64,000 nt of DNA from Myoxocephalus aenaeus (GCA_038501785.1 JBAMJR010000065.1:7554501-7618500), one strand, 5' to 3'; counted from the first letter of the stretch, positions 1 to 12,084 are shown. Numbers and translations are program-made. The notes: generated from the letters alone by a model not told the origin.

Positions 1-1070
1 GCGGTGGGGCGGTGGGGCGGGGTCCTAATAGACGGGGGACATTGCTTCAGCATGCGATAGCGGTTGCTCTCAGCAGCCAGCCAGCGGTTTTCTCGTCTAA
101 TGAAGAAATGCAACGATTCCCAGAGCTGCCGTTTCTGTAAAATCTGCCTCAAACCTCCCGCACTGCAGCTGCGTTGATCTCACCCACACCTGTCTCCACT
201 TTGCGCTCGCCATTTTGTTTTTTCTTCCTTCCTACAGGTGAAGACGACGCGTCCCCACTCTTAACTGGAAGGGCAAAACAGCCACAAACACCGGGCCGTT
301 TCTTTATGAAAAACACTGCGTACATAGGCGGTGCAGGCCGAGGCTCCGAGGCTCCGAGGGTCTGGAAACAGACCGGCTTTGTGCGTGATGCTCAAGAACA
401 AACACGCTACTATGAGCAGCGCTACGGGGCAACTGAACTCTCGACGACAGATCAAACGGGACAACTTCTAATGCAATAATGACGGGCAGGAGGGGGGTTA
501 AATGTGATTCCTAAACAAGTTAGCGAGAGGTCTGCTCCACATGTTTGGTTTTTCCCCGACAGACCACAATGGGCTTAGGCTGGATAAACACGCCGGAGTT
601 TACATTCAGTGTAAATTGAGTGGGAAAAGAGCGGCCTGATGGATGGATTAGGACAGCTTTACCGGCTGAAAACAGGAACCGGGATCACTTCACTGCAACA
701 AAAGACGTGCTTTGACAGAAAACGTGTGATGTCCAAAAGCCCTTCAAGCCAAAAACGCGCTCGCTTTCAATCCCTCGCAGCCTAAATATGTTTGGTGCCT
801 TTGTAAAAAAAATACATAAAAAACAACCTGATAAGTTAATGCACAATCATAAAGAAAGCCATGTGTATCGCCAGGAGTCCCCATTGAAAATATGCTAATG
901 GTATAAGCTGCGCGCTCGTCTTTTCTTTGACATTTTGGCGGCCGGGGGATTAATTCCGATGATGTTTTTTTTAAAAGCAGATGAGAATAAATAGGTAAGT
1001 GTTTACAGGTGCCGGCACGGCGACAGTGACATAACAGCACAAAAGACGCGTGAAAAAAAAAAGATATATA
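1..1070. other. Unassigned single-copy stretch
   Basis: No exon, RNA gene or known repeat is recognised here. The first 24 bases are a GCGGTGGGG-type short tandem repeat cut by the window edge, G-rich enough to be a possible quadruplex former. The open frame at 174-479 has no recognisable domain and no family resemblance. Confidence 0.5.
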
Positions 1071-1385
1071 TACTGTAAATTGCAGGTTATAAGGCGCACC
1101 CTTTTATTAGCCGCATCTACTAAAAACAACAACAAAAGTTGTATTTAATCTTAAACAAGCCGCGGTGGTTTATAAGCCGCTGTTGCTGTTGCTACCGCTG
1201 CTGCTACTGAGTCGCTACCTAGCACGCTAGTGCTAGCTAACGCTTGCTAGCTAATGCTCGCTAGCTAATGCTCGCTAGCTAACATGTCTCTGCAACGGCT
1301 GCTAAAGTTAGCCACACCTATATTTAAGCCGCATGGGTCAAAGTTGAGGAAAAAAGTAGCGGCTTATAACACAAACTTTACGGTA
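1071..1385. mobile_element. Palindromic MITE, TACCGTAAA-ended family
   Basis: The left end reads TACTGTAAATTGCAGGTTAT. The right end, reverse-complemented, starts TACCGTAAAGTTTGTGTTAT and continues to AAGCCGCTAC. The two ends are imperfect inverted repeats that begin and end in TA, which suggests a TA-targeting non-autonomous DNA transposon. The interior is a cluster of CTAGCTAATGCTCG repeats with no coding capacity. The terminal pattern (TACCGTAAA, then a GTTAYAAGCCGCT block) is shared with the three MITEs at 38191, 45243 and 52256, so all four seem to belong to one broad family. The superfamily is not established. Confidence 0.7.
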
Positions 1386-1965
1386 TATATACAAATATCA
1401 AGGCGAAGGTGAAAGTGAAGAGCGGTGAGGGGAGCTGGTTTTCGACCGCGACCACGAGAGACAACACACATCCGCTCGGCACGTCTCCCTCCAAAGCGGG
1501 GGATCCGAACCAGACCAACGGACAAGCGAACGGAGGGATGAAATAGACGAGCGAGCGGTGGGGGGCTCGGCGCTGCTGCCAAAACTCACTAAATCACCGG
1601 ACTAATGCGCAGCAGGCCGGTTGTCATCCGAGCATCTCACACATGAGCAAAAACACTTGAACGCTGTCCCGAGCAGCTCCGCGCAGCACACTGACTTGTA
1701 TGTACATGAAGCCGCATTAAAGCGGAGCGGAGGGGCCCTCGTGTTGACAGAGCCCAGCGGATCTGAGCAAAAAACACGGCGGCGGCGCAGTAAATCCATT
1801 AAAAGATGTTTGTTGATCGGCGCGCGCAGACGAGACGGGAATGATGCATCGAGCGAGAACAACGGGCCCGGAAATGAGTCGGCATGTTGCCGCTTCCGGT
1901 TCCATCAATGTGTTCGATAACACAAGAGATTTTAACGTTTAGTTCTCCGATAACAAGTCAGTAAA
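1386..1965. other. CpG-rich unassigned stretch
   Basis: This stretch has many CG dinucleotides, especially at 1440-1870, in a window that is otherwise AT-leaning. It could be a small CpG island or simply GC-rich single-copy DNA. No convincing exon, splice pair or start context was found, and overlapping short open frames on both strands show no domain. Confidence 0.3.
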
Positions 1966-3034
1966 CCTTTATAAGCTAACGTGAAGTAATGTGACCGTGG
2001 TGGAGTTCCTTTATAAGTTAACGTGAAGTCATGTGACCGTGGTGGAGTTCCTTTATAAGCTAACGTGAAGTAATGTGACCGTGGTGGAGTTCCTTTATAA
2101 GCTAACGTGAAGTCATGTGATCGTGGTGGAGTTCCTTTATAAGCTAACGTAAAGTCATGTGACCGTGGTGGAGTTCCTTTATAAGCTAACGTGAAGTCAT
2201 GTGACCGTGGTGGAGTTCCTTTATAAGTTAACGTGAAGTCATGTGATCGTGGTGGAGTTCCTTTATAAGCTAACGTGAAGTCATGTGACCAGGGTGGAGT
2301 TTCTTTATAAGCTAACGTGAAGTCATGTGACCGTGGTGGAGTTTCTTTATAAGCTAACGTGAAGTCATGTGACCAGGGTGGAGTTCCTTTATAAGCTAAC
2401 GTGAAGTCATGTGACCGTGGTGGAGTTCCTTTATAAGCTAACGTGAAGTCATGTGACCGTGGTGGAGTTCCTTTATAAGTTAACGTGAAGTCATGTGATC
2501 GTGGTGGAGTTCCTTTATAAGCTAACGTGAAGTCATGTGACCAGGGTGGAGTTTCTTTATAAGCTAACGTGAAGTCATGTGACCGTGGTGGAGTTTCTTT
2601 ATAAGCTAACGTGAAGTCATGTGACCAGGGTGGAGTTCCTTTATAAGCTAACGTGAAGTCATGTGACTAGGGTGGAGTTTCTTTATAAGCTAACGTGAAG
2701 TCATGTGACCGTGGTGGAGTTCCATTATAAGCTAACGTGAAGTCATGTGACCAGGGTGGCGTTCCATTATAAGCTAACGTGAAGTCATGTGACCATGGTG
2801 GAGTTGTTTTATAAGCTAACGTGAAGTCATGCGACCAGGGTGGAGTTCCATTATAAGCTAACGTAAAGTCATGTGACCAGGGTGGAGTTTCTTTATAAGC
2901 TAACGTGAAGCTAACGTGAAGTCATGCGACCAGGGTGGAGTTCTTTTATAAGCTAACGTGAAGTCATGTGACCAGGATGGAGTTTATTTATAAGCTAACA
3001 TAAAGTCATGTGACCAGGGTGGAGTTCCTTTATA
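1966..3034. repeat. 42-bp minisatellite, about 25 copies
   Basis: Units of 42 bp begin CCTTTATAAGCTAACGTGAA and continue GTCATGTGACCGTGGTGGAG. Period 42 was checked at 1971 and 2013. Variants differ at few sites (GACCGTGG, GACCAGGG, GATCGTGG, GACTAGGG; TTCC or TTTC; AAGCTAAC or AAGTTAAC). One 12-bp internal duplication of GCTAACGTGAA lies near 2898-2910. Variants recur in a 252-bp (six-unit) pattern: the AAGTTAAC plus GATCGTGG unit occurs at 2223 and again at 2475. Nearly every unit holds GTCATGTGAC, an E-box of the M-box type. There is no coding potential. Confidence 0.95.
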
Positions 3035-3717
3035 GCCGCTGACGTTAGCTTCTTACTTCTGATGATTGTGTTCACGCTTCAAACAAGTGGCGTTCATTTG
3101 TTATCTCGCCGAACAAAACGTGTAAAATATCGTGAACGTTTTTGTAGAAAATCCAATGGGGGGAAAAAAACTCCCATCGGCATTTTGTGCGACGCTAACT
3201 TCCGGGTCTGGCCCACAAAAACACGGCGTCCCCGCAGCATCTTATTGGAGATGGATGAGTGAAATGAGAGGGTAGGGAAGAGTTCGGGCCCCAGGACAGA
3301 GAACATCTGTAGAACTACTTTCTCTCCGCTCGACTCTTGAAGAAAGAACGGCAGAGTCGAGGTGAGGCTGACGAGCGCTCAGCGATGTGCACGTGTGCAC
3401 CAAACCAAACCAGTGCAAGCTGCTTTCTGAATGCTTTCTGACCCACGTTGACAATAAGAAGTCAACGTGGACGGTAAGAGGGTGAGAAAATGACAGACAG
3501 GGTGAGGGTGGGAGGCGGGGTACCGGCGGCTAAAACCTTCTCGGGACAGACAGGTCGTCAGCGGCACACAAAAACGCTCCCCGGGGTTCAACATGTGGGG
3601 GGACAGATGCGGAGCGAAAGGGGCCCAGGGTGCAGCAGCAGCCTGCAGTTGATTTAGGATTGTTGAGCGTGAGCCAAAATTCCTGAAGGAACACAGTGAG
3701 CGAGGGGGCGAAGCCAT

Positions 3718-3739
3718 AAAAAAAAAAAAAAAAAAAAAA
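3718..3739 (+). repeat. (A)22 tract
   Basis: An uninterrupted run of 22 adenines. It might be a retroposon tail, but no SINE or LINE body is recognised upstream, so it is listed as a homopolymer only. Confidence 0.9.
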
Positions 3740-3816
3740 CAGCCCAGAGCTGGGGTATAAAAAGAAAAAAGAGGCGAGAGGGGGGGGGGAAAGAAAGAGG
3801 GAATGTGGTGGATATG

Positions 3817-3818
<2 letters not shown>

Positions 3819-3872
<54 letters not shown>
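3819..3872. repeat. (GT)27 microsatellite
   Basis: A perfect alternating GT tract of about 54 bp, likely to be length-polymorphic. Confidence 0.97.
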
Positions 3873-3875
<3 letters not shown>

Positions 3876-4973
3876 ACATACCCAGTGAGATTCTGGGAAT
3901 GGGGGAACGGGGAGATTTCCAAACGGGAAAGTCGGGGGTGCAAAGGGTGTGTGTGCCGGGAGCCGAAATCACACCCAAGGGTATCAGTGTGTGTTAGCAT
4001 CGATGCATAAAAGGATACTTTAGAGAGAGAGAGAGAGAAAAAACAAAGCAAAGATCCTGAGAAGACGAGCAGAAGGGCATAGAAAGCGTGCCGTGGAGGA
4101 AGGCCGGGTGTCAGCTGATCCCCTGAATGTGCCGGCGCTTGGAAAAGAGACGGAGAAAGGCGGACTCGTACTTCCCACCTTTTCTGAGCTCGACCACATC
4201 CGGACCAGGTGGGACCAACACTGTAACGTCGCAGCCTCCCCAAACGGCACCCCCCTCCCGCTCTACTAAAGGCCTCGTGTGAGCCGGCGCAGGCCCTTTA
4301 ACGGCGCGGGCCATCTGGTTACACTTGTTGTATTTATTGTGTGTTTTTTTCTTCTTTGCGTGCATCAAAACAGATTTCTAATTTGTCAATGAATGGAATG
4401 GATCTAGAATCGACTCATTTGAGTCTCACGGCGTATAGACCTGGGGCTTTTATTGTGAAGGGTCAGAACGGACGGAGTGGATCTGCCTTCGTAAAAGGTT
4501 GAAAGAGGTAATAAAGTTTGCCGTATTTGGTTGGGGGGAAAAAGCAATATATTTGCACGCCACTGTCGAAGATGCTTCAAAATAAATTGTACAAGTCCCT
4601 GACTATCCAGGTTGTCATTTCATACCGATTATCTATTCCAGAATTGTCCGTTAATATAAAAACCCGGCAATGAAACTTGCTTTACATCCACGTTGTAGAA
4701 ACCGATTATTCCGTCTACTTCCTTATTACCACCTCGGAGGAGAGCATTCTGCTTACTAATGGGCACAAAATAAGTCTGAAAAGATCCAGGACTTTGCCAC
4801 TGAAGCGTCCCGAAGGCCCTTAAAAAACCCTGCGGTGCTTCTTTTTTTTGTATGTGCCATAATAATAACGAGAAGTCTGCTATGGCGAGACCGCCCGGGG
4901 TCTTTCCTCCCATCCGTGTGCAGGTCACCTTTATCTGAGGCTAAGCAAACAGCGCTCCCTGCCTCCATCCATC

Positions 4974-4995
4974 CATCCATCCATCCATCCATCCA
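4974..4995. repeat. (CATC)n microsatellite
   Basis: About five and a half perfect TCCA/CATC tetranucleotide units. Confidence 0.9.
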
Positions 4996-5877
4996 CGTGA
5001 GCCCCATTATGCGGCGTCGGATCAGAGGGCAAACAATTTGTTTGAGAAACCTGCAAAACTCCTCATCCTGAGAATGAGTCATCCTCTCGCTTCTCTTGCC
5101 GCCAGAAAGCTTTCCACCGGGCAGCTGCCTCTTATCCTTTAGCAGCTATAAATAATGTGTATGGTGCAAAACATACCTTAAATAAACCTTTTGAGCGGTC
5201 TGAGGAGAAAAGGATGTGAAAGGTAGATGTTTGGGGGAGCAATCCAAATAAAACTGACTTTAATCCACTTCTACAAGCCTGATAGTGATCACAGCCACCC
5301 CCGTGGGTCCCAAACCACAAGCCAGGTGCAGCTTTAAAAAGAAAAGAAAATGATTAGCTTTAATCACCAGGAGAAAACATGTGTTTGGAGGTGAGGCAGA
5401 GAGTGTGAACACTTTAAAGTGCAGGGAAAAAACAAACAAACACGCATGTAGAGCATCATGCTGGTGACAGTTTTCTTCTAGTTGAATCTCCATATTTTGG
5501 GGATTATTGTTAGGTTTGGGGAGGTAAGAAAATCGTGAAAAAACTAACCGTCTCCCCCTCAACAGAAACACGTAAATCGGAGATCGCCGCCCCTTTTTAA
5601 ATTCTTGGTTATGTGCCGTTATGTTCCTTCGTGTTGGTTTTTAGCTCAGCCTGGACTTGCAGGGATCCTTTCGCCCCTGGCTGAGCGTTCACACAGGAAC
5701 CGGCTCGGTGAGTCTCCCCCTTTTCTTTCTTCTTCTTACTCTTTATCAGCACCTTCTATTTATAGCACCTTCGCTGCTGCAGCGGTGCAGCTTAGTACAG
5801 TATGTTCCACAAAACACATGCCTCTCCTGACCACATCCCCAGGCATGCCTCTGCAGTCGTCTCCCAGTGCTGCATGC

Positions 5878-5878
<1 letters not shown>

Positions 5879-5920
<42 letters not shown>
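5879..5920. repeat. (AC)21 microsatellite
   Basis: A perfect AC tract followed by an imperfect ATACACACAGAC extension. Short CA-containing words recur to about 6060. Confidence 0.97.
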
Positions 5921-5926
<6 letters not shown>

Positions 5927-6411
5927 ACAGACGGTGATAAACAGGGACACCGCACAAGGACACAAACCCATTAAGAGACAAGGACAAACACATATAGAGT
6001 CATAACATGGTGATTCACACGTGGACACACGCAGACCGGGACACACACAAACAGACCGGGATGAGCAGGGACTCACAAAGAAGCCTATTTACAAAACCCT
6101 GTCTGTATTACATTAAAGGGGAAATTACATTATATAATGATGCTGGACAGTTAGGTCACTGGTCCCAGTCTCTCGGGGGGGGAATATTTGATGAGTCTGA
6201 GGCTTTCATGATATCGTGAACTGAAAATCTTTTGAGTACTGGAGACAAAACAAACAGCCGAGTCGCCCGGAGAAAGCACGTGACGTAGCAACCAGCTAAA
6301 AAAATTAAGTCAACGCGGAAGTGCAGTTCCTCAAATGGCCACTTGAGGCTTAGAATGTGAGACTTTAACGCAGAAATAAACACGTTTACAGCCTGATACA
6401 TAACTGTACAA

Positions 6412-7266
6412 GCTACGTTGTTACTTTACGTTGCTACTTTACATTGTTACTTTACGTTGTTACGTCGTTACTTTACGTTGTTACTTTACGTTGTTACTTT
6501 ACGTTGTTACGTTGTTACATTACGTTGTTACGTTACGTTGTTTCTTTGCGTTGTTACTTTACGTTGTTACGTTGTTACATCACGTTGTTACATCACGTTG
6601 TTACATCACATTGTTACTTTACATTGTTACTTTACGTTGTTACATTACGTTGTTACTTTACGTTGTTACTTTACATTGTTACGTTGTTACGGTGCATTGT
6701 TACTTTACGTTGTTACATTACGTTGTTTCTTTACGTTGTTACTTTATGTTGTCACATTACGTTGTTACATTACGTTGTTACATTACGTTGTTTCTTTACG
6801 TTGTTACTTTACGTTAATTTACATTGTTACTTTACACTGTTTCTTTACATTGTTACGTTACATTGTTACTTTACGTTGTTACATTACGTTGTTTCTTTGC
6901 GTTGTTTCTTTGCGTTGTTACTTTTGGTTGTTACGGTACATTGTTACATTACGTTGTTACATCACGTTGTTACTTTACGTAGTTATTTTACGTTGTTACT
7001 TTACATTGTTACTTTATGCTGTTACGTTGTTACTTTACATTGTTACTTTATGCTGTTACGTTACGTTGTTACTTTACATTGTTACTTTCCGTTGTTATAT
7101 TGTTACTTTATGTTGTTACGTTACATTGTTACGTTACGTTGTTACTTTACATTGTTACTTTACGCTGTTACGTTACATTGTTACTTTACATTGTTACTTT
7201 ACGTTGTTACGGTACGTTGTTACGGTACGTTGTTACGGTATGTTGTTACGTTACGTTGTGTTACAA
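6412..7266. repeat. 13-bp degenerate minisatellite (855 bp)
   Basis: The consensus unit is TTACTTTACGTTG (13 bp). Frequent variants are TTACATTACGTTG, TTTCTTTACGTTG and TTACGTTACGTTG, plus a shortened TTACGTTG form. All three plus-strand frames stay open for long stretches (292 and 278 codons) because no unit contains a stop codon. The frames are Leu/Val/Tyr/Cys-rich repeats and are not genes. The period is not a multiple of three, so every product cycles through the three frames. Confidence 0.95.
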
Positions 7267-7627
7267 CGTTATTATTTTAACAATATTTTGGAGTAATGGA
7301 TTTTTGGTTCAACGTATCTGTGCTTTGTTGAAACGCAGAATGCCAACATCTTTGATTATAATTTTTTTTACATAATCACCAGATTTTCTGAAAATAACAG
7401 TCAAATTGCACACACTTTTTTTTTCTGCCCCAGAAACTGTGTGAAGGATACAGGCATCAAACAACCAAGCTCACAATTACAGGAAGACCGGCTCCAACAC
7501 CTGACTAACCCACACTGTTGGCTTGTACAGGTTTCTGTGAAACAGAAACTGTCTTCACACACCAGTGAAAAGCCCCGTGGGTGCCGTCAAAGTCAGGAGC
7601 ACCCCTCCCTGCTTGAGACTTGTCTGG

Positions 7628-7681
7628 GTTACATCAAAACAGTCTTCCCTCTCTGTTACATCAAAACAGTCTTCCCTCTCT
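7628..7681. repeat. 27-bp tandem duplication
   Basis: Two identical 27-bp copies starting GTTACATCAAAACAGTCTTC lie head to tail (7628-7654 and 7655-7681). Confidence 0.95.
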
Positions 7682-7998
7682 GTTCTCTTCAGAATAAAAC
7701 GTGTTCACATTGAACAATGCTGAAGGAACAGCCAAACGTCAGTTCCATCAGCTAGAACCGCGCAGACAAGGGCGAGGTGACAGCAGCGTTTACGGACGCG
7801 GGATTGATGCCGAATATAGATCGATCAAAGGTCAGCGCTGAGTCTGCATGTTCTGCACCACAGCGCACGGTGACTGTTGATAAAGTTGAGCAACACAAGT
7901 CATTTTAAAAGGACGAAACCCACACAGTGGATTTAAAGTGATCTAAATCCAGTCATTTGATTGGAATGTGTGACGTTTAACGATCAATGGCTGCTCCC

Positions 7999-8047
7999 GA
8001 AGAAGAAGAAGAAGAAGAAGAAGAAGAAGAAGAAGAAGAAGAAGAAG
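7999..8047. repeat. (GAA)16 trinucleotide repeat
   Basis: A perfect GAA tract of about 48 bp. The plus frame reads poly-Glu after an ATG at 7987, but the surrounding 79-codon frame has no other protein-like feature. Confidence 0.95.
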
Positions 8048-8100
8048 GCCTTTTCTCGACGAGGAAGATGTTTTTTGCTCTTCTGATCGGCTTTGGCGGA

Positions 8101-8204
8101 AGTTTGATTGACAGAAGTTTGATTGACAGACAATTCGTCCAATTACCTGCAGAGTACTTACTTAAGTACTTACTCAAGTACTTACTTAAGTACTTACTTA
8201 AGTC
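8101..8204. repeat. Two adjacent short tandem repeats (15-bp and 12-bp)
   Basis: AGTTTGATTGACAGA occurs twice head to tail at 8101-8130. Four or five units of the 12-mer AAGTACTTACTT follow at 8153-8204. The 12-mer array is partly palindromic because of the AAGTACTT core. Confidence 0.9.
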
Positions 8205-8524
8205 ACTTTGCTTCTCAAGCGGTTAAGTAAACGGACCATCTGGACACGTTAGTCACTCAGACACCAGCAAGTGGGAAAATAGAGTCCGAGTGGAGAAATA
8301 AGTGTGTCAAACCACACGGGCCCAAACTTCAGCTGAAAGTAACTTTGACAGACTTGGCTGAGGTTTCCCCACGCGAGGTGGTTTGCCAAAAGGCACGCGC
8401 GCAATTTAGCAGCAGAGACAACACTGGGGCTGGCAAGCGCGGAGCGAGATCAAACGCCGACAACGAAGAAGAAAAGAACATCAAGGCGCCAGCACGGGAA
8501 GCAAAGGGAGAGAATCATTCAAAG

Positions 8525-8700
8525 TGAGAGGAATAAAGCGGCGAGTGAGACGTCTCCCGTCATTTGGGACTAATATCTACGCCGCTATGAGTCATCGCGT
8601 CTGGCATCCGCGCCGCTCGGATATTATTAATCACTCCCGCTGTCAAAATTAATGTTCAATCAACCTCGGAAAAATAACATGATATATATTAAAGTGTACC
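8525..8700. other. Possible conserved non-coding patch
   Basis: A complex, non-repetitive stretch with clustered homeodomain-like words (GGATATTATTAATCACTC, AAAATTAATGTTCAATCAA) within balanced-GC DNA. Conservation cannot be judged from one sequence. This is a suggestion only. Confidence 0.2.
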
Positions 8701-10179
8701 ACGAGTTGTGGAGGAGGGGGGGGAAAAGTTCCCAATCTGGCTCCGACCGAGAGAGGCACGTTGAAACCGGCCCGGTACCTTATGGGATCGCGTCTCTTAA
8801 TGAGAAGGTGCAGAGCGCGGGTAACTGATCTGGAACTCGTCCAAATGCAGTACAAAAGGTGGGCCGATGCATTCCTGTGCCGAAACAGCTGGAAGACATT
8901 ACAAAAGGTGCATGTTTGTGCATGCACTCACCTGTCTTGTTGGGGAGGGGGGGGTCTTCAGTGCGAGTGCATGCGTCGGGAGAGAACACACTTCTTTAAT
9001 GAATAAATCTGCCGAGAGGCCGAGCCCCCTTTCCCCGGCGCTCTGCCACATGCCTGCGTAAAACTCAAACCAGACTGCGGAGGGTGTCATGGTGGAACGC
9101 CAGAGTTCGGACCACGTGGAGCGCCGAAGAGAGGCGTCCTCTGTGCGCGAGGAGGCGAGGCGAGGCGAGCCGAGCCCATCCCCCCCCCGACCCCCGGGCG
9201 CTCTCGCCGCTCTCGCCTCCTCTTCTCGGCCCTTTATTGGAGTCCTCCAAAGTTCACTTCATTTGTGTGGCGAGGAGGGAGTAGGAGGACTGGAATATTT
9301 GTGGGCCCGACAACAAAAGGAGCTGGAATGCCCTTCTCTAAACTGGTTAATGCTGCCCACCAGTCTCCGGCCATGTCTGCCCTCTCCAGTTAGTCTCAAA
9401 TCGTCTGTGTCTTTGTCTTGGACCGTCTAGGAATAGCTCTTAATTATGGAAACGTTCCTTTCTTCGAAACGTTTTTCTTCGAAATTTAGACGTAATAAAC
9501 ATGCCGTCTAAAGTTACACTGCGGTGATCTCAGAGAGATGCACGTGGCCACGAAGAGAACCGTCCTCGGGCTGAAGGGGAGAGAAAATGAACTCCCGCAC
9601 CTCTTGGTTTGAGATCTTGCGTGCTAGAGGCCACGCCATCAGCTCCAGCTCGACACACACACACACACACACTGCTGGATGCACATGAGCCAGCATGTTC
9701 TCGCGTGCGCTCCCCCTCCCGCCGAGACACGCCGCTACTGTACAGCGCGTCTTATCCGCACCGATGCGTTACTCATTAAACTTGTAAACCCGGCAGACGC
9801 TCGGCCTTTTCTCTGTCCTCAGCCAGAGGTAAAAGACCCCGTGAGGTCTTAAGTCTGCGCCGTACACGGTGTCTTTATCTCTAATCCCACACGGCTGAGC
9901 CCCTGATAGGGCCGGAGCGAGAGCAAACACAGCCGGGGTCGAGTACTTTGAACCCGTGTTCTCCTTCTACTTGGATGGCGGCGCAGTGGCAGACTGTGTA
10001 TATATATATATATAGAGGAATATAGATCAAATGTGTCTGTTTGTGCAGGAACTCCCTGCTGCACCTGTTCGGCGCCTTTGAGGAAAGATTAAACATAAGG
10101 GCCCAAATGTAAAGCAAGAACTAAACACAGCTGGCGTAAACATACACAGAACTACGTCCTCCGCATGCTATGAACAGCC

Positions 10180-10380
10180 GGGCGGCGGCGTGTGAACGGA
10201 TTAATGCGTTCATCAGCATCAAATCTCGCAGAGGGAAAGAGGGATGCGAGAGACGACTCGCTGCCGCTTTGGGTTTCCCCCGTTTGTCCGACCACTTGTG
10301 TGCAAATATTATTGATTCTTTTTCATCTGCAGCCGAATGTTTAATAATCCAGAGAGGGAGGACGTGTCAGAAATGATGTT
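10180..10380. other. Possible conserved non-coding patch
   Basis: Non-repetitive DNA with clustered homeodomain- and POU-like words (GGATTAATGCGTTCATCA, GTGTGCAAATATTATTGATT, TGTTTAATAATCC). No open frame of note. Any regulatory role is inference. Confidence 0.2.
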
Positions 10381-10513
10381 TCAAGAGCGATTCTGTGACT
10401 GTCGGATGAAAGCGCTCGCCCACTTCAGTCCTGTTGGGAATGGTAATCACACTCGCAACAAAAGGGAGGCTGTCCTCACCAGGAAGTTGATTTAAAACAA
10501 CAACAAAGCGTCC

Positions 10514-10516
<3 letters not shown>

Positions 10517-10554
<38 letters not shown>
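10517..10554. repeat. (AT)19 microsatellite
   Basis: A perfect AT tract, self-complementary. Confidence 0.95.
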
Positions 10555-10556
<2 letters not shown>

Positions 10557-11743
10557 ACGGCTCATCTATTACCAACAGCCAGCGGCAGTTTCCTTCAGCC
10601 TTGATCACGATACCTGTTTGCTAATTCATGTACACAGTTCTTCTCTCCTCTTTATATTTGGACTAGTTGTGTATTTCCTCCAACAATATGTCAGCAATCG
10701 CCGGTTGTTTGGCTTCCCCGATATATAAAACCTGCAGATGTGCAACACAGGAATGTAAAACCAGGGGAAAAGATGGATAGCCTCGCAAATATGCAACTTA
10801 ACATTACAGCTGCACCTTGTTTGTTTTACAATGAATTGCTGAAACATCATTAGACTGCCAATCCAATCAGAAGCATCTAATCTCTGTCCAAAACCTAAAG
10901 AAAATGCATTTACTGTACTAACCATCAAATATTTCGCTTTTTTTTTTCCCTCTTCTTTCTTAAAATATGACTTCATCCATTATTAAAATAGTTGCAGATT
11001 AATTCCGCTTTCTATTAATGATTCATTCATTGTTTTGATCAATGCTCAAATGATACATCGGTCTACTTCAAACGCCTCGAAGTGCTGTTCGTTGGTGAAG
11101 ATGCTGCAAGAATCCCCCCAAAAAACAAATGCCAAATTCCCTCGAAAATCCCTGTTTTCAAGGGAGCCAGCGTGACGCTCGCTTCCTGCCGGCCTACACA
11201 TCCTCGCAGCCCTCCTATATCTCGTTACTATTTCTACCAGACGTCCCATCATGCCCTGAGATTAGAAATCGGTTGGTTACGTCTCAGAAACACGTGGCTG
11301 CCACCCAAAGGTTCAAAGCACAGCAGCAGAACTCTTTAACGTCCCTTTGATTCCAATGTAGAAACACCTTTTTACACATATTTTGTCTTCGTGGAGAACC
11401 AGTCAAAAATGTTCCCGTCAGAGGAGCCGGACCAGGAAACAGGAGCCCCGAGTGAAGCCCGTGAACTCGGGACAATGCGTCCAGTCTGGTTCGCTCAAAA
11501 GAAGTTGTTCATTGTTGGTCCGACACCGGAGAGCGCTCGATACGATCGTATCCGTTTCCCACCGCGGACCCCGGTCGGACGTCTGAGAGGAGCCGCTGCA
11601 CTCGGCCAGCGATCCTGAGACGCCGATGTGGAGCAAAGAGTTGCATGAAGCTGTGATCACAGGTTGTCGAGCACGAGTCCAGTCCTGTTTTTTCAATCTC
11701 CTCTCTGACGTCTGAACTTCTTCTTTAAATACAATCCTTCCTC

Positions 11744-11745
11744 TA
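11744..11745. repeat. Left TA target-site duplication
   Basis: TA immediately precedes the left terminal inverted repeat (CACCGCGTTCC). It is matched by TA at 13326-13327, as expected for a Tc1/mariner insertion. Confidence 0.9.
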
Positions 11746-11774
11746 CACCGCGTTCCACATTATTATGCAAATTA
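11746..11774. repeat. Left terminal inverted repeat (outer)
   Basis: Starts CACCGCGTTCCACATTATTA. It matches the reverse complement of 13297-13325 with two differences. Confidence 0.93.
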
Positions 11775-11920
11775 CACTTTGCTCAGATTTTCCTAAACAG
11801 TAATGCACAGTCAGTCAGTATCATTTTCAAGTCATCAACTGTTAGAGTATAAGTCAAATTCTATTGAACAAACCTCCTAATGATAACAGTATTTTTTTCA
11901 AAAATAAAAAACTCAAAATG

Positions 11921-11947
11921 CAGTGTTCCAAATTATTATGCAGAATT
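11921..11947. repeat. Left inner direct repeat of the transposon
   Basis: GTGTTCCAAATTATTATGCA repeats the core of the outer terminus (GCGTTCCACATTATTATGCA) 173 bp further in. In IR/DR elements, inner and outer copies are the usual transposase-binding sites. Binding here is inferred. Confidence 0.8.
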
Positions 11948-12084
11948 TCAGAATTTCAGAGTTTCAAGATATTTTATAGGTTGTAAAGAACAAAAAATTG
12001 TCATTTGTTGAATTTGCAGCATTAGGAGGTCATATTTACTGAAATCAAGAAAAGTTTGAATCCAAAACATCTTAACAGGTCAAG

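Larger units (their letters stand above)
3035..6411. other. Single-copy DNA with microsatellites; no gene seen
   Basis: No exon or RNA gene is recognised across this 3.4-kb stretch. It carries a poly-A run, a long GT microsatellite, short GA and CATC tracts and a CA microsatellite, listed separately. Open frames of 199 and 237 codons around 3379-4243 run through the (CA)n tract and have no domain content. Confidence 0.5.
7263..11743. other. Single-copy DNA with small repeats; no gene seen
   Basis: This stretch holds short direct repeats, a GAA tract, CA and TA tracts and two TAAT-rich patches, listed separately. Short open frames on both strands show no domain. CpG-rich DNA lies near 9080-9240 without a recognisable exon. 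Confidence 0.5.

Noticed and set aside
1966..3034. CRISPR-like array
   Set aside because: Units are contiguous without unique spacers, the DNA is clearly eukaryotic and no cas genes exist. Also rejected for the 34-bp and 30-bp arrays.
6418..7296. 292-codon hydrophobic plus-strand frame resembling a membrane protein
   Set aside because: It lies wholly in the 13-bp minisatellite, and other frames are equally open. The Leu/Val/Tyr/Cys pattern is a direct reading of the repeat.
7987..8226. Acidic poly-Glu small protein starting ATG-GCT-GCT-CCC
   Set aside because: The poly-Glu is a (GAA)n microsatellite, and the remainder reads through the 15- and 12-bp tandem repeats. No family resemblance.
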